From Parashewanella spongiae (GTDB lineage: Bacteria; Pseudomonadota; Gammaproteobacteria; Enterobacterales; Shewanellaceae): DNA of 64,000 bases. The DNA is taken from NCBI RefSeq assembly GCF_004358345.1, contig NZ_CP037952.1:1364001-1428000 (forward strand), in the 5' to 3' direction. A program made the position numbers and the translations under genes. Each line of letters opens with the position of its first letter. The first letter of the stretch is position 1. The notes beneath the pieces were generated by a model that was given only the letters and a program-made list of their open reading frames with translations, was not told the DNA's origin and did no database searches. This document shows positions 46,138 to 57,101 of the stretch, piece by piece.

Positions 46138-47047
46138 TTACTGTTTCAGTTATCGAAGATGAAGTTAGGGAAAATGAGGAGCAATTTGCTGTTGTGTTAG
46201 AAAGTGTCGATGACAGCGTAATTAGCGGTGGAGATTCAACGATAAAAATAATCGACAACGATAGAGCGAATACTGCACCAGTTGTTTCAGCTGGTGACGA
46301 CAGAAGTGTTAATGCTGGTGAAACAGTGAGCTTAACTGCGTCTGCGACAGATGCTGAAGGCGATGCCCTGGCCTATCAATGGAGGCAAGTCAATGGTGAA
46401 ACGGTTGAGTTAGCCCAAAGCAACAGCGCAACAACTTCATTTGTTGCTCCGCAAACCTCATCAGAATTAACTTTTGAAGTGACTGTAACAGATAGCTTTA
46501 ATGCAATGATTAGGGCTCAGGTTAATATCTCAGTTATTGCTGTAGAAAACCAAGCACCTCAATTGACAGTATCAGCAGTCCAAGATGTTTCAGGAAGGAG
46601 TTCGGTGACTTTATCTGCAAACGCAACTGATCCGGAAAACCAAGCTTTATCTTACCAATGGTCTCAAAAGAGTGGCGATAATGTCAGTCTTTCAAACAAT
46701 GATAAAGACACTGCGAGTTTCGTGGCGCCAAATAAAACCACAGTGCTTATTTTCGAAGTCATGGTTTCGGATACTCTTGGCGCGACCTCAACAGCCGAGG
46801 TGAGGGTAAATGTAACAGAAATAGTAACGACATCCCCTCCATCTGAGCTGCAAGGACAATCGAGTTCGGGAGGTGCACTAAGTTGGTTGCTGATATCAAT
46901 GTTGCTATTGGTAAGAAGACGAAATTAATCCTAGCTCTCATTATCTAATTGATTGGTATTGTTTCGGTTAGCCGATACAATACCTTGCATCACTCAGGGC
47001 TTAATTCCTCGCCCCTTGGGGCGAACTAACACAAAAGGTTTGTGTTA

Positions 47048-47362
47048 GGGTCTGTTGATCTTTCGTGATTGTTTTTGCAGCGATAAATTGGTTATTTTAT
47101 GCAAGGCAGAGTTTGTGAGGTTTGGTTATTATCGACATACAAAACTGTCGTTACTTTCGTTTCCAAATAAGAAAACGATAACGCAGCACCTTTGATTTAG
47201 AAAGAGCGACCAATTTACGCTCTCTCTTTTTTCGATGCTTTTGAGCATTCATTGTTCTGTGTTGTGACCAGCTCACTTAGATGGCTAAGCATCACTGCTC
47301 ATGCCTTGAACAGATAAATGCTCAAATAGCACAAAATTTAATCCTGAAAGACCAACAGACCC
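47048..47362. repeat. MITE family B, long variant (B2), copy 1
   Basis: 315 bp, GGGTCTGTTGATCTTTC to its inverse, flanked by TA on both sides (47046-47047, 47363-47364). About 53 bp longer than B copies 1-2. The extra DNA includes ATCGACATACAAAACTGTCG, shared with family A. A small hairpin (47026-47048) abuts the left end and was probably cut by the insertion. Confidence 0.83.
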
Positions 47363-47365
47363 TAG

Positions 47366-47452
47366 TTCATACCTGCCTAGGCTGGTATCCAGCGACTTTC
47401 ATTAAACAAGAAAAAGACGCTAGACTCTAGCCTTCGCTAGAGTGACTATAAC
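47366..47452. repeat. Repeat family C, copy 4 (partial, diverged)
   Basis: TTCATACCTGCCTAGGCTGGTATCCAG followed by a second palindrome CTAGCCTTCGCTAGAGTGAC, matching the core of family C. Directly abuts MITE B2. Between it and pdxJ lies only a short AT-rich promoter region. Confidence 0.65.
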
Positions 47453-47525
47453 GTTAAACGATACCTCGCTCCTCTGGGGCGGGGTGATTCATTATTAGAA
47501 AGAGACAGTCATTTAGGAGCTTTTA

Positions 47526-48263
47526 ATGAGCCGAATTTTATTGGGCGTTAATATCGACCATATTGCAACATTACGTCAGGCTCGTGGCACGAACTATCCT
47601 GATCCTGTGCATGCAGCAGCCGTTGCTGAAAATGCAGGGGCGGAAGGCATTACCATTCATTTACGTGAAGATCGCAGGCACATCATAGATCGTGATGTTT
47701 ACACATTAGCGAACACGTTAAAAACAAGAATGAACCTTGAAATCGCGGTCACGGATGAGATGCTTGATATCGCTTGTGAAGTTAGACCTAGTTATGTGTG
47801 TTTAGTGCCAGAAAAACGTGAAGAGTTAACCACTGAAGGTGGGCTTGATATTGCTGGGCAGCAGCAAAAAATTACAATGGCAGTGGCTAAGTTAGCCGCG
47901 CAAGACATAAAAGTATCCTTGTTTATTGATGCTGACCCAATTCAAATCGATGCCGCAGTTGAATCAGGTGCACCATATATTGAAATTCATACTGGTTGCT
48001 ATGCTGATGCTAAAAATGATGCTGAACAGCAAGAAGAACTAAATCGAATTCGTAAGATGGCGACTTATGCCCACAGCAAAGGCTTAATTGTTAATGCTGG
48101 ACATGGATTGCATTATCATAATGTGAAACCTATCGCTGCTATCCCTGAGTTATATGAACTTAATATTGGTCACGCTATTATTGCTCGTGCAGCGATTGAC
48201 GGTTTGGACTTAGCCGTTCGAGATATGAAACAGCTTATGCTGGAAGGCCGTAGAGGCGAATAA
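47526..48263 (+). CDS. pdxJ: Pyridoxine 5'-phosphate synthase
   Basis: Condenses 1-deoxyxylulose-5-P with 3-amino-2-oxopropyl phosphate to make pyridoxine-P (vitamin B6). 245 residues. [48 protein letters not shown] and [12 protein letters not shown] are family motifs. TTAGGAGC sits upstream of the ATG. The last base of the stop overlaps the acpS ATG. Confidence 0.98.
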   Translation: MSRILLGVNIDHIATLRQARGTNYPDPVHAAAVAENAGAEGITIHLREDRRHIIDRDVYTLANTLKTRMNLEIAVTDEMLDIACEVRPSYVCLVPEKREELTTEGGLDIAGQQQKITMAVAKLAAQDIKVSLFIDADPIQIDAAVESGAPYIEIHTGCYADAKNDAEQQEELNRIRKMATYAHSKGLIVNAGHGLHYHNVKPIAAIPELYELNIGHAIIARAAIDGLDLAVRDMKQLMLEGRRGE

Positions 48264-48643
48264 TGGCGATCATTGGGTTAGGAACAGATATTGTTGAAAT
48301 AGCCAGAATAACAGCTCATGTTGAACGTGGTGGAGATAAACTTGCTAAGCGAGTGTTAACGCCCGTTGAGTTAAATATTTATCAGCAACATTCTCAAGCT
48401 AACCGTTACCTTGCAAAGCGTTTTGCAGCGAAAGAAGCCGCAGCAAAAGCGTTAGGCACAGGTATCGGCCGCGGAGTTTCATTTCAGCATATTCATATTA
48501 GTAATAATATGGAAGGAACGCCTTTGATATCGTTTACTGATGGGGCGCATGAAAGGCTGGTATCACTGGGTGGAAGCAGTGCTTCAATTTCGATAGCTGA
48601 TGAAAAAAACTATGCGGTATCAACCGTTATTATAGAATCTTAG
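48263..48643 (+). CDS. acpS: Holo-[acyl-carrier-protein] synthase
   Basis: Transfers 4'-phosphopantetheine from CoA to ACP for fatty-acid synthesis. 126 residues. IIGLGTDIVEIARI and RFAAKEAAAKALGTGIGRGV are the two signatures. Overlaps the pdxJ stop by one base. A short family A MITE follows 4 bp later. Confidence 0.97.
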   Translation: MAIIGLGTDIVEIARITAHVERGGDKLAKRVLTPVELNIYQQHSQANRYLAKRFAAKEAAAKALGTGIGRGVSFQHIHISNNMEGTPLISFTDGAHERLVSLGGSSASISIADEKNYAVSTVIIES

Positions 48644-48647
48644 CTTA

Positions 48648-48847
48648 TACCAATTACAGTAATTAACTTCCCATTCAGCAAGAGCTAAAGGATTTCAGTA
48701 CAAGGCGCAAGTTTGAAGTACTATATACCCTAACGGCCGCCATACAAAGCTGGCGTTCAACGCACTTCGTGCTTTTGTTGGGATAATTCAAAAACTTGTA
48801 ACGTAGTAATGGAGTCCTTTAGCCTTGCTTAATAACTGTAATTGGTA
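48648..48847. repeat. MITE family A, copy 4 (internally deleted, 200 bp)
   Basis: TACCAATTACAGTAATTAA to CTGTAATTGGTA with TTA on both sides (48645-48647, 48848-48850). Matches the left half of full copies, then jumps from TTTAGCCTTGC to the right end. A clear example of internal deletion creating a smaller mobile form. Confidence 0.85.
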
Positions 48848-48857
48848 TTAGAGGCGG

Positions 48858-50708
<1,851 letters not shown>

Positions 50709-50799
50709 TTAAATCCATTTAAGTTTATAAATTATAGCGCGTTTAAATTAAGAATATTAATTTGTTCTAGTTAAGTACAAGCCGCAATTAAAACAATAA

Positions 50800-51147
50800 T
50801 ACCAATTACAGCAATTAACTTCCCACTCAGCAAGAGCTAAAGGGTTTCAGTACAAGGCGCAAGTTTGAGGTACTATATACCTTAACGGCCGCCATACAAA
50901 GCTGACGTTCAACGCACTTCGTGCTTTTGTCGGGATAATTCAAAAACTTGCAACACAGTAATGGAATCCTTTAGCCTTGCCCTTCGGGAGCTTGTATGTG
51001 TCCAAATTACTACGCAAAATTGTCTTAACCTAGCAATGTAATAACGACAGTTTTGTATGTTGGTAATAACTATGTCTTCATCAATTTCACTTGTACTTTG
51101 GACACATACATAGCTCTGAGTTGGGTATTTAATTACTGTAATTGGTA
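50800..51147. repeat. MITE family A, copy 5 (full length)
   Basis: 348 bp, TACCAATTACAGCAATTAA to TTAATTACTGTAATTGGTA, with TAA on both sides (50797-50799, 51148-51150). Same orientation and layout as the 14.1-kb copy. Confidence 0.86.
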
Positions 51148-51417
51148 TAATATAGAGGTCTTATTAAACTTTAACCTACCGTGAAAATAGCCGCTAACAC
51201 CTACTCCCAAGCCTGTTAGTGAAAGCATAAAAGCTAAAAATCACTTCGCCTTTAGCTTTAGGTTGGAAATAATCTTCAAATCTCAGCGAATACAATTTTC
51301 ATGGTGTAGGGTGATAGAAAAAATAGTAGTCAAAGTAAACGCATATGACATCCATGCCTATCATGAACGTTTAGGTTGAAACGCAACAATAGCCCGTTTG
51401 ATTTTATTTTTTGAAGT
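51148..51417. other. Intergenic region downstream of hemW
   Basis: 270 bp between the MITE and the hemW stop. It contains a near-palindromic stretch around CTTTAGCTTTAGG but no reading frame, RNA gene or clear terminator that I can support. Confidence 0.35.
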
Positions 51418-52554
51418 TCAGAAAAACAAAGTCAGTAATTCATTCACGAACATGTGGCCTTTGGAAGTTAATATCCAATGAGACTCCGTTTCAGTGACTA
51501 ATTCTTTTTTCTTAGCTGTTTCCATTCCACCAGTTATTAGGTCTCTATCTAACCCAGTTCTTCCTTCGAATTCTGATTTCGGGATCGGTGATATCAATCG
51601 AAAGCGATTCATTAAATACTCTAAAGCTCGGTCGTCTTTTTCGACATCCGTAGACTCAAACATATATGACTTGGCGCTTAAATAACCTTTAGGGTGTTTA
51701 ATTTTTACAGTTCGAATAATTCTATCTTCGTTAGGAAGGGTGATTTTTCCATGAGCACCGCAACCAATACCAAGGTAATCGCCAAACTGCCAGTAATTAA
51801 TGTTATGTCGACACTGATATCCAGGCTTTGCATAGGCGGATATTTCATATTGTTGGTAACCTAAATTGGCCAGTTTTTGTTGCCCTTGCTCATAAATATG
51901 CCATAGCGATTCATCATTCGGTAGCTGTGGTGGTTTAGAGTGAAAAAGAGTATTAGGTTCAATAGTTAATTGATACCAAGATAAATGAGGTGGATTTAAG
52001 CTTGTAGCTTTATCAATATCGAACATGGCTTCATCGAAGCTTTGGTCGGGCAGTCCATGCATGATATCTAAATTAAAACTGTTGTAATTGGCGCTATGGG
52101 CGTGCTTGGCTGCATTTTCAGCTTCAGCTTCATCATGGATTCGACCCAGTAGGTTTAACTTTTGGGCTGAAAAACTTTGTATGCCAATCGATAAACGAGT
52201 TACACCTGCTTGCCGGTAAGCCGCAAAGTCATCATGCTCCAAGGTGCCAGGGTTGGCTTCCATGGTGATTTCAATATCATGATTAAACGGGATAAGTTTA
52301 TCTACTTCAGTAAGCAGCTTAGCAATCGAATTGGCCGAAAATAGAGAAGGCGTGCCGCCGCCGATAAAAATACTATGTAACTTTCTTCCTTGGCAATATT
52401 GTAGATCTTGAGTCAGATCTTCAATAAGTGCGTCAATATATGCATTTTCTGGTAGCGGTCCCTTTTGTCCATGAGAATTGAAGTCACAATAGGGACATTT
52501 TTGAACACACCAAGGGATATGCACATATAAACTCAGTGGAGGCAGTATTAACAT
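51418..52554 (-). CDS. hemW: Radical SAM heme chaperone HemW
   Basis: 378 residues. Radical SAM motif C16-x3-C20-x2-C23 in WCVQKCPYCDFNSHG; GGGTPSLF and the C-terminal HemN-like domain. Once annotated as an oxygen-independent coproporphyrinogen oxidase; HemW proteins instead bind and deliver heme. The distinguishing HemN N-terminal Cys is absent. First codons 3 bp from the rdgB stop, in an operon with rdgB. Confidence 0.93.
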   Translation of the reverse strand: MLILPPLSLYVHIPWCVQKCPYCDFNSHGQKGPLPENAYIDALIEDLTQDLQYCQGRKLHSIFIGGGTPSLFSANSIAKLLTEVDKLIPFNHDIEITMEANPGTLEHDDFAAYRQAGVTRLSIGIQSFSAQKLNLLGRIHDEAEAENAAKHAHSANYNSFNLDIMHGLPDQSFDEAMFDIDKATSLNPPHLSWYQLTIEPNTLFHSKPPQLPNDESLWHIYEQGQQKLANLGYQQYEISAYAKPGYQCRHNINYWQFGDYLGIGCGAHGKITLPNEDRIIRTVKIKHPKGYLSAKSYMFESTDVEKDDRALEYLMNRFRLISPIPKSEFEGRTGLDRDLITGGMETAKKKELVTETESHWILTSKGHMFVNELLTLFF

Positions 52555-52557
52555 AAA

Positions 52558-53157
52558 TTATCCGATTATCTTTTGCTGTTTAAGTGCATCGATAAGTAAG
52601 GCCAAAGCTTTTCCACGATGACTAATAGAATTTTTATGTTGAGCATCCATATGGGCGACAGTTTGTGAGCTTCCTTCGGGAATGAATATAGGATCGTAAC
52701 CATGACCGCCATTACCGTCAGCTTCATAAGCGATGGTTCCTTCCCAAGAAGCTTGAGCAATAATTGGAGTAGGATCTTTTGCATGACGCATATAAATAAG
52801 TACACATTGAAAGCGTGCGCTTCGAGCTTCAACGTTTTTTAATGCTTCAAGTAGCTTCTCATAATTTGAGGTTTCAGTGGCATTTTCGCCAGAATATCGT
52901 GCAGAGTAAATCCCTGGCTGGCCATTGAGAGCGTCAACTTCAATGCCTGAATCATCGGAAATCGTTGGGCTTTTACAAAACTCAGCAGCATGCCTTGCTT
53001 TGATAATGGCATTCTCAACAAAAGTGGTACCCGTTTCCGCGACTGATGGGACATCAAACTCGCTTTGAGGTAATACTTGAACTTTATATTGATTAAACAG
53101 CTGATTAAATTCTGCAAGTTTTCCTTTATTTCCACTTGCAAGCACTATCTGAGTCAT
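52558..53157 (-). CDS. rdgB: XTP/dITP diphosphatase (RdgB)
   Basis: Removes non-canonical purine nucleoside triphosphates (dITP, XTP). 199 residues. Start is the ATG at 53157 (MTQIVLASGNKGKLAEF), matching family N-termini. Catalytic region FVENAIIKARHAA, SDDSGIEVDALNGQPGIYSA, GHGYDPIFIPEG and SHRGKALALL. Next to hemW as in E. coli. Confidence 0.95.
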   Translation of the reverse strand: MTQIVLASGNKGKLAEFNQLFNQYKVQVLPQSEFDVPSVAETGTTFVENAIIKARHAAEFCKSPTISDDSGIEVDALNGQPGIYSARYSGENATETSNYEKLLEALKNVEARSARFQCVLIYMRHAKDPTPIIAQASWEGTIAYEADGNGGHGYDPIFIPEGSSQTVAHMDAQHKNSISHRGKALALLIDALKQQKIIG

Positions 53158-53230
53158 GATGATCACCACATTTAAAAATTCGTGGCAATCATACGCAATC
53201 GTTTTGTGAGTTTCTACCGTGTATCAATAT

Positions 53231-53253
53231 AAATAGAGCCTGAAATCAGGCTC
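53231..53253 (-). terminator. Terminator of the DUF4426 gene
   Basis: 7-8-bp stem GAGCCTGA / TCAGGCTC with a very small loop, followed on the minus strand by TATTTATA. It lies 27 bp after the DUF4426 stop. Confidence 0.55.
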
Positions 53254-53279
53254 AAGTGAAATGATAACAAGCGGGAAAA

Positions 53280-53714
53280 TTATTCTACATAAAATTTTTG
53301 TTTGAACTTCACTTTAGTACTGAGCTCTTTACCGTGCATGATATTAATATCGAAATTGATCGTTCCGTCATCACGATATGGTACTTCAGCGATGTAATAG
53401 GTGGCATCACCTTCGCGTACCTCTTTAAACTCTAAATTAATATGTGAATCAAGGATGTTTTTTGCCACACCGTCAATTTTTACAGGTACGGACGGCTTGT
53501 TTTTCAACCGATTATCTAACACGGTTATATTGACAATACCCGTATATTGGCTTCGTTTTATATTGTAGGTTTTTGCAATGCTTGGGGTTAAAAATGTACT
53601 GCCGAAGGCCATGTAGTGAATATCAAAATTACCGACAACCGTTTTTTGTTCTGCTTGAGCAACCCCGAACAAGCCAGCGGTTAACATGAGTATCGCACAA
53701 AGATTCTTAAGCAT
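53280..53714 (-). CDS. DUF4426 periplasmic protein
   Basis: 144 residues. Signal peptide MLKNLCAILMLTAGLFGVAQA, then a mature beta-sandwich-like domain (FDIHYMAFGSTFLTPSIAKT, YIAEVPYRDDGTINFDI). Occurs near yggT/rdgB in Shewanella and Vibrio. Function unknown. Separate transcription unit from rdgB, judged by the terminator after it and the 122-bp gap. Confidence 0.82.
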   Translation of the reverse strand: MLKNLCAILMLTAGLFGVAQAEQKTVVGNFDIHYMAFGSTFLTPSIAKTYNIKRSQYTGIVNITVLDNRLKNKPSVPVKIDGVAKNILDSHINLEFKEVREGDATYYIAEVPYRDDGTINFDINIMHGKELSTKVKFKQKFYVE

Positions 53715-53842
53715 GATGACACCTTTCTTGTGGTCAGATATGCGATGAGTATATACCCATCGAACAGAGACCTCAAAAGTCTGATTTTTCGCTATTTAGG
53801 GGCAAACAGATAGCGGCTGAAATAGCCGCCACAATATGAAAG

Positions 53843-54391
53843 TTAAATGATATTCCAGAACGGAATGTACTGTGCAAACAATAAATTTAAGAAGTGCAGT
53901 CCGATAAACAATGCCATAACAGATAAATCTAACCCACCCATTGGTGGGATGATACGACGTATTGGGGCTAGCAGCGGATCGGTAAGTTGTCCTAGCATCA
54001 TGACAAATGGGTTATAACCTTGGTTAAACCAGCTCAAAATTGCTCTGATTAATAACATCCAAAATAGTAAGGTGCCAGTATGTTTAATGACCGATACAAA
54101 TGAAATCATCAAGATAAATAGGAAGTCTATTGAGCTGCCGACAATTAAAGATAAAAGTGTCAACTTTAGTGTGACAACAGCTAAAGCCAGCACAAAAGTC
54201 GACGTGTCAAAACCACCTATCGAAGGTAAAACTCTTCTCATAGGAGCCAAGATTGGTTGAGTTACTTTGACTACGAACTGAGAAAAAGGATTGTAAAAAT
54301 CGGCTCTTGCCATTTGGAGCCATAAACGGAGTATGACAACGGTTAAGTAGAGATCGAATATTGTTGTTATTAGAAAGCTCATTGCATTCAT
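53843..54391 (-). CDS. yggT: YggT family membrane protein
   Basis: 182 residues with two copies of the YggT repeat, each one TM plus an NPFSQFVVKVTQPILAPMRR-type stretch (residues about 35-55 and 125-145). Two further TM segments. Implicated in membrane protein and cell-division organisation, but without a firm biochemical role. Conserved in order proC-yggT. Confidence 0.9.
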   Translation of the reverse strand: MNAMSFLITTIFDLYLTVVILRLWLQMARADFYNPFSQFVVKVTQPILAPMRRVLPSIGGFDTSTFVLALAVVTLKLTLLSLIVGSSIDFLFILMISFVSVIKHTGTLLFWMLLIRAILSWFNQGYNPFVMMLGQLTDPLLAPIRRIIPPMGGLDLSVMALFIGLHFLNLLFAQYIPFWNII

Positions 54392-54453
54392 AGTGTCGAT
54401 TCGCCTGTAATTGATAGTGTAATCTGTAAACTCTAATTTCTGATTTTAGAGTG

Positions 54454-55278
54454 TTAAAAAAGTTTTTCCATGTCTTCTGCTTTTTTTATGCAATTCTTCA
54501 TTGAAGATTCAATTAAGTCTCTTAAGCCACCTTTTTCAAACGTCGCAATGGCTTCAGCGGTTGTTCCGCCTTTTGATGTAACATTTTGTCTAAGCTCAGC
54601 AGCACTGAGTTGTGGGTTTTGCTTGACCATTTCAGCGGCGCCCAGTGCGGCTTGTTGCACCATTAGTCGAACACTTTCAGCAGGCATGCCCAATTCTTCG
54701 CCTACTTGAATCATAGATTCCATGAACATAAAAAAATAAGCTGGTGAACTTCCTGCTAGTGCAATGACATTATTTAAGTCGGATTCTTTTTCAACCCAAA
54801 CGACATCACCGCCTGTTGCCATGATAGTTTGGCAAAGTTGCTTTTGAGGTTCAGTGATATTCGCTGGAGCAAAGACTCCTGTGACACCAACACCGATTTG
54901 TGTAGGTGTATTTGGCATGGTGCGAATAAGGTTTATTGGTTGGTTCAGATAATCAGAATAGCGCTTAGCTGGGATACCTGCCGCGATAGTTATTATCAAT
55001 TTACTACTAACGTCGATATTTTGTAAGTGTTCGCAAACTGCTTGCATTAGCTGTGGCTTTACCGCTAAAACAATGACGTCAGCATTTTGCGCGGCTTGGT
55101 GATTATCGTGTGAAACTGAAATTCCAAATTCAGATTGCAGTGCCGTGAGTTTTCCAGCACTTGGGTTGGTTGATTCAATTAAATTCGCTGGATACCCACC
55201 ATTTACCAAGCCACTAATGATACTGCGAGCCATGTTGCCTGAGCCGATAAAGCAAATTTTACGTGATGTAATAGACAT
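54454..55278 (-). CDS. proC: Pyrroline-5-carboxylate reductase
   Basis: Last step of proline synthesis, NAD(P)H-dependent. 274 residues: KICFIGSGNMARSIISGL (Rossmann), VKPQLMQAVCEHL, RTMPNTPTQIGVGVTGV, and the C-terminal SKGGTTAEAIATFEKGGLRD. Between yggS and yggT on the same strand. Confidence 0.96.
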   Translation of the reverse strand: MSITSRKICFIGSGNMARSIISGLVNGGYPANLIESTNPSAGKLTALQSEFGISVSHDNHQAAQNADVIVLAVKPQLMQAVCEHLQNIDVSSKLIITIAAGIPAKRYSDYLNQPINLIRTMPNTPTQIGVGVTGVFAPANITEPQKQLCQTIMATGGDVVWVEKESDLNNVIALAGSSPAYFFMFMESMIQVGEELGMPAESVRLMVQQAALGAAEMVKQNPQLSAAELRQNVTSKGGTTAEAIATFEKGGLRDLIESSMKNCIKKAEDMEKLF

Positions 55279-55336
55279 AATTTGTTAATTCTCGTTAAAT
55301 TAAATACATTTGTGCTGTTCGGTTAAATTACAAGGA

Positions 55337-56023
55337 TTAACGCTTGCCAAATATTGCACTGCCAACTCTTACCATTGTAGAGTCGTGTTTTACTGCGAGC
55401 TCTATGTCATTGCTCATTCCTAAAGATAAAGTGTCAACATTCGGGTAACGAGCTTGTAGTTTTTTGAAAGCGCTTTGCATTGAGCTGAACTCTATAGAGA
55501 GCTTCTGTTCATCGTCGATAGAACTCGGTATTGCCATGAGACCGCGTAATGCTAATCGTGGCAGTGAATGTATTAGTTCAGCTAAAGTGTCAACGTCACT
55601 GAGTAGTACACCTGATTTTGAACTTTCTTGGCTAATATTAACCTGAATGCAAATATTCAGCGGTGGGAGAGCATCCGATCTTTGATTATTTAATCGAACG
55701 GCTATCTTTTCGCGCTCAATGGTATGGATCCAATCAAAATGCGTTGCGGCATCAGCGGTTTTATTTGACTGTAAAGAGCCAATAAAATGCCACACTATAT
55801 CGTTGTGGCTTGAGGATAAAGCTTGGATCTTTTGGATGGCTTCTTGAATATAGTTTTCACCGAAGTCTCTCTGCCCAGAGTCATAAGCTGTGATGATGTC
55901 AGAATTCGGTTTTGTTTTGCTAACGGCGAGTAATGTGACCGAATCAGGTACTCTATGATATTTGTCGATAGCGAGTTTGATTCTATCTAAGGTCTGTGCC
56001 AGTCTGTCAGTTATTGTTATCAT
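55337..56023 (-). CDS. yggS: PLP-homeostasis protein YggS
   Basis: 228 residues from the ATG at 56023; upstream open codons to 56167 overlap pilT and are rejected. PLP lysine Lys36 in LLAVSKTKPN, then FGENYIQEAIQKI, WHFIGSLQSNK and LSLGMSNDIELAVKHDSTMV. Binds pyridoxal phosphate and buffers vitamin B6 and amino-acid pools; no catalytic activity is known. Divergent from pilT with a 31-bp gap. Confidence 0.94.
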   Translation of the reverse strand: MITITDRLAQTLDRIKLAIDKYHRVPDSVTLLAVSKTKPNSDIITAYDSGQRDFGENYIQEAIQKIQALSSSHNDIVWHFIGSLQSNKTADAATHFDWIHTIEREKIAVRLNNQRSDALPPLNICIQVNISQESSKSGVLLSDVDTLAELIHSLPRLALRGLMAIPSSIDDEQKLSIEFSSMQSAFKKLQARYPNVDTLSLGMSNDIELAVKHDSTMVRVGSAIFGKR

Positions 56024-56054
56024 GGTGTAATCGCGTTTTAACGGAATTCTATTT

Positions 56055-57092
56055 ATGGATATTACAGAATTATTAGCCTTTAGTGTAAAACATAAGGCAT
56101 CAGATTTGCACTTGTCAGCAGGTGTTTCGCCGATGATCCGCGTTGATGGCGAAGTGAGAAAAATCAACTTACCAGCGCTTGATCATGCTGCCGTACAAAA
56201 TTTAGTGTACGACATTATGAATGATAAGCAGCGCAAAGACTATGAAGAACATTTAGAAATTGATTTTTCATTTGAAGTTCCTGATTTAGCCCGTTTTCGC
56301 GTCAATGCATTTAATCAACAACGTGGTGCAGGAGCCGTGTTTCGTACTATCCCGAGTGACATTCTTACATTAGAGCAACTCGGCGCGCCTGAAATATTTA
56401 AGAAAATTTCGAGTTTCCCACGTGGGTTAGTTTTAGTTACTGGGCCGACTGGCTCAGGTAAAAGTACGACTTTAGCAGCGATGATCGATTACATTAATGA
56501 AAACCGCCACGATCATATTCTAACTATTGAAGATCCAATCGAATTCGTTCATGAAAACAAGCAGTGCTTGATCAATCAGCGTGAAGTGCATCGTGATACA
56601 CACAGCTTCAATGCGGCATTGCGCAGTGCATTGCGTGAAGATCCGGATGTTATTTTAGTCGGGGAAATGCGCGATCTCGAAACCATTCGTTTAGCCATGA
56701 CAGCTGCCGAAACAGGCCATTTAGTGTTTGGTACGCTGCATACAACATCAGCCGCCAAAACCATTGACCGTGTAGTCGATGTTTTTCCTGCCGCCGAAAA
56801 AGATATGGTTCGTACCATGCTATCAGAATCTTTGCAGGCTGTGATTTCACAAACTTTAATTAAAAAAGAAGGCGGTGGCCGTGTGGCCGCACATGAAATC
56901 ATGATGGGTACTCCTGCAATACGAAATTTGATCCGAGAGGATAAAGTGGCGCAAATGTACTCAGCGATTCAAACGGGCATGTCCCATGGTATGCAAACAC
57001 TTGAACAGTGTTTACAGAATTTAGTTAATCGAGGCGCAATTAGCCGAGAAAATGCTCAAGCTAAAAGCTCAAGCCAACACACTAATTTTTAA
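56055..57092 (+). CDS. pilT: Type IV pilus retraction ATPase PilT
   Basis: Hexameric ATPase that depolymerises pili for twitching. 345 residues. Walker A GPTGSGKSTTLAAM at about 130-143, Walker B region DPDVILVGEMRDLETI, His box FGTLHTTSA, and the PilT-specific AIRNLIREDKVAQMYS. Followed 9 bp later by pilU. Confidence 0.97.
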   Translation: MDITELLAFSVKHKASDLHLSAGVSPMIRVDGEVRKINLPALDHAAVQNLVYDIMNDKQRKDYEEHLEIDFSFEVPDLARFRVNAFNQQRGAGAVFRTIPSDILTLEQLGAPEIFKKISSFPRGLVLVTGPTGSGKSTTLAAMIDYINENRHDHILTIEDPIEFVHENKQCLINQREVHRDTHSFNAALRSALREDPDVILVGEMRDLETIRLAMTAAETGHLVFGTLHTTSAAKTIDRVVDVFPAAEKDMVRTMLSESLQAVISQTLIKKEGGGRVAAHEIMMGTPAIRNLIREDKVAQMYSAIQTGMSHGMQTLEQCLQNLVNRGAISRENAQAKSSSQHTNF

Positions 57093-57101
57093 GGATTGAT
57101 C

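Larger units (their letters stand above)
42277..46928 (+). pseudogene. Choice-of-anchor B surface protein split by ISKra4
   Basis: Removing 44498-46137 and one 9-bp repeat gives a continuous 1000-residue frame. Order: signal peptide (1-28), a DUF1565-like start (CDSPLRPCKTITYAVNHANK), the LVIVD/choice-of-anchor B beta-propeller (about 180-560; WGHVDLNTGTEYAIIGLRNG, NHGLNTTVRVFDINNLQTP), two Calx-beta units, two PKD/REJ-like domains (NTAPVVSAGDDRSVNAGETV) and a C-terminal GlyGly-CTERM-type tail (SSGGALSWLLISMLLLVRRR). The insertion sits in the second Calx-beta unit at ITV/SVIEDE. Exported and cell-surface sorted in its intact form. Divergent from MbnP/MbnH. Confidence 0.88.
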
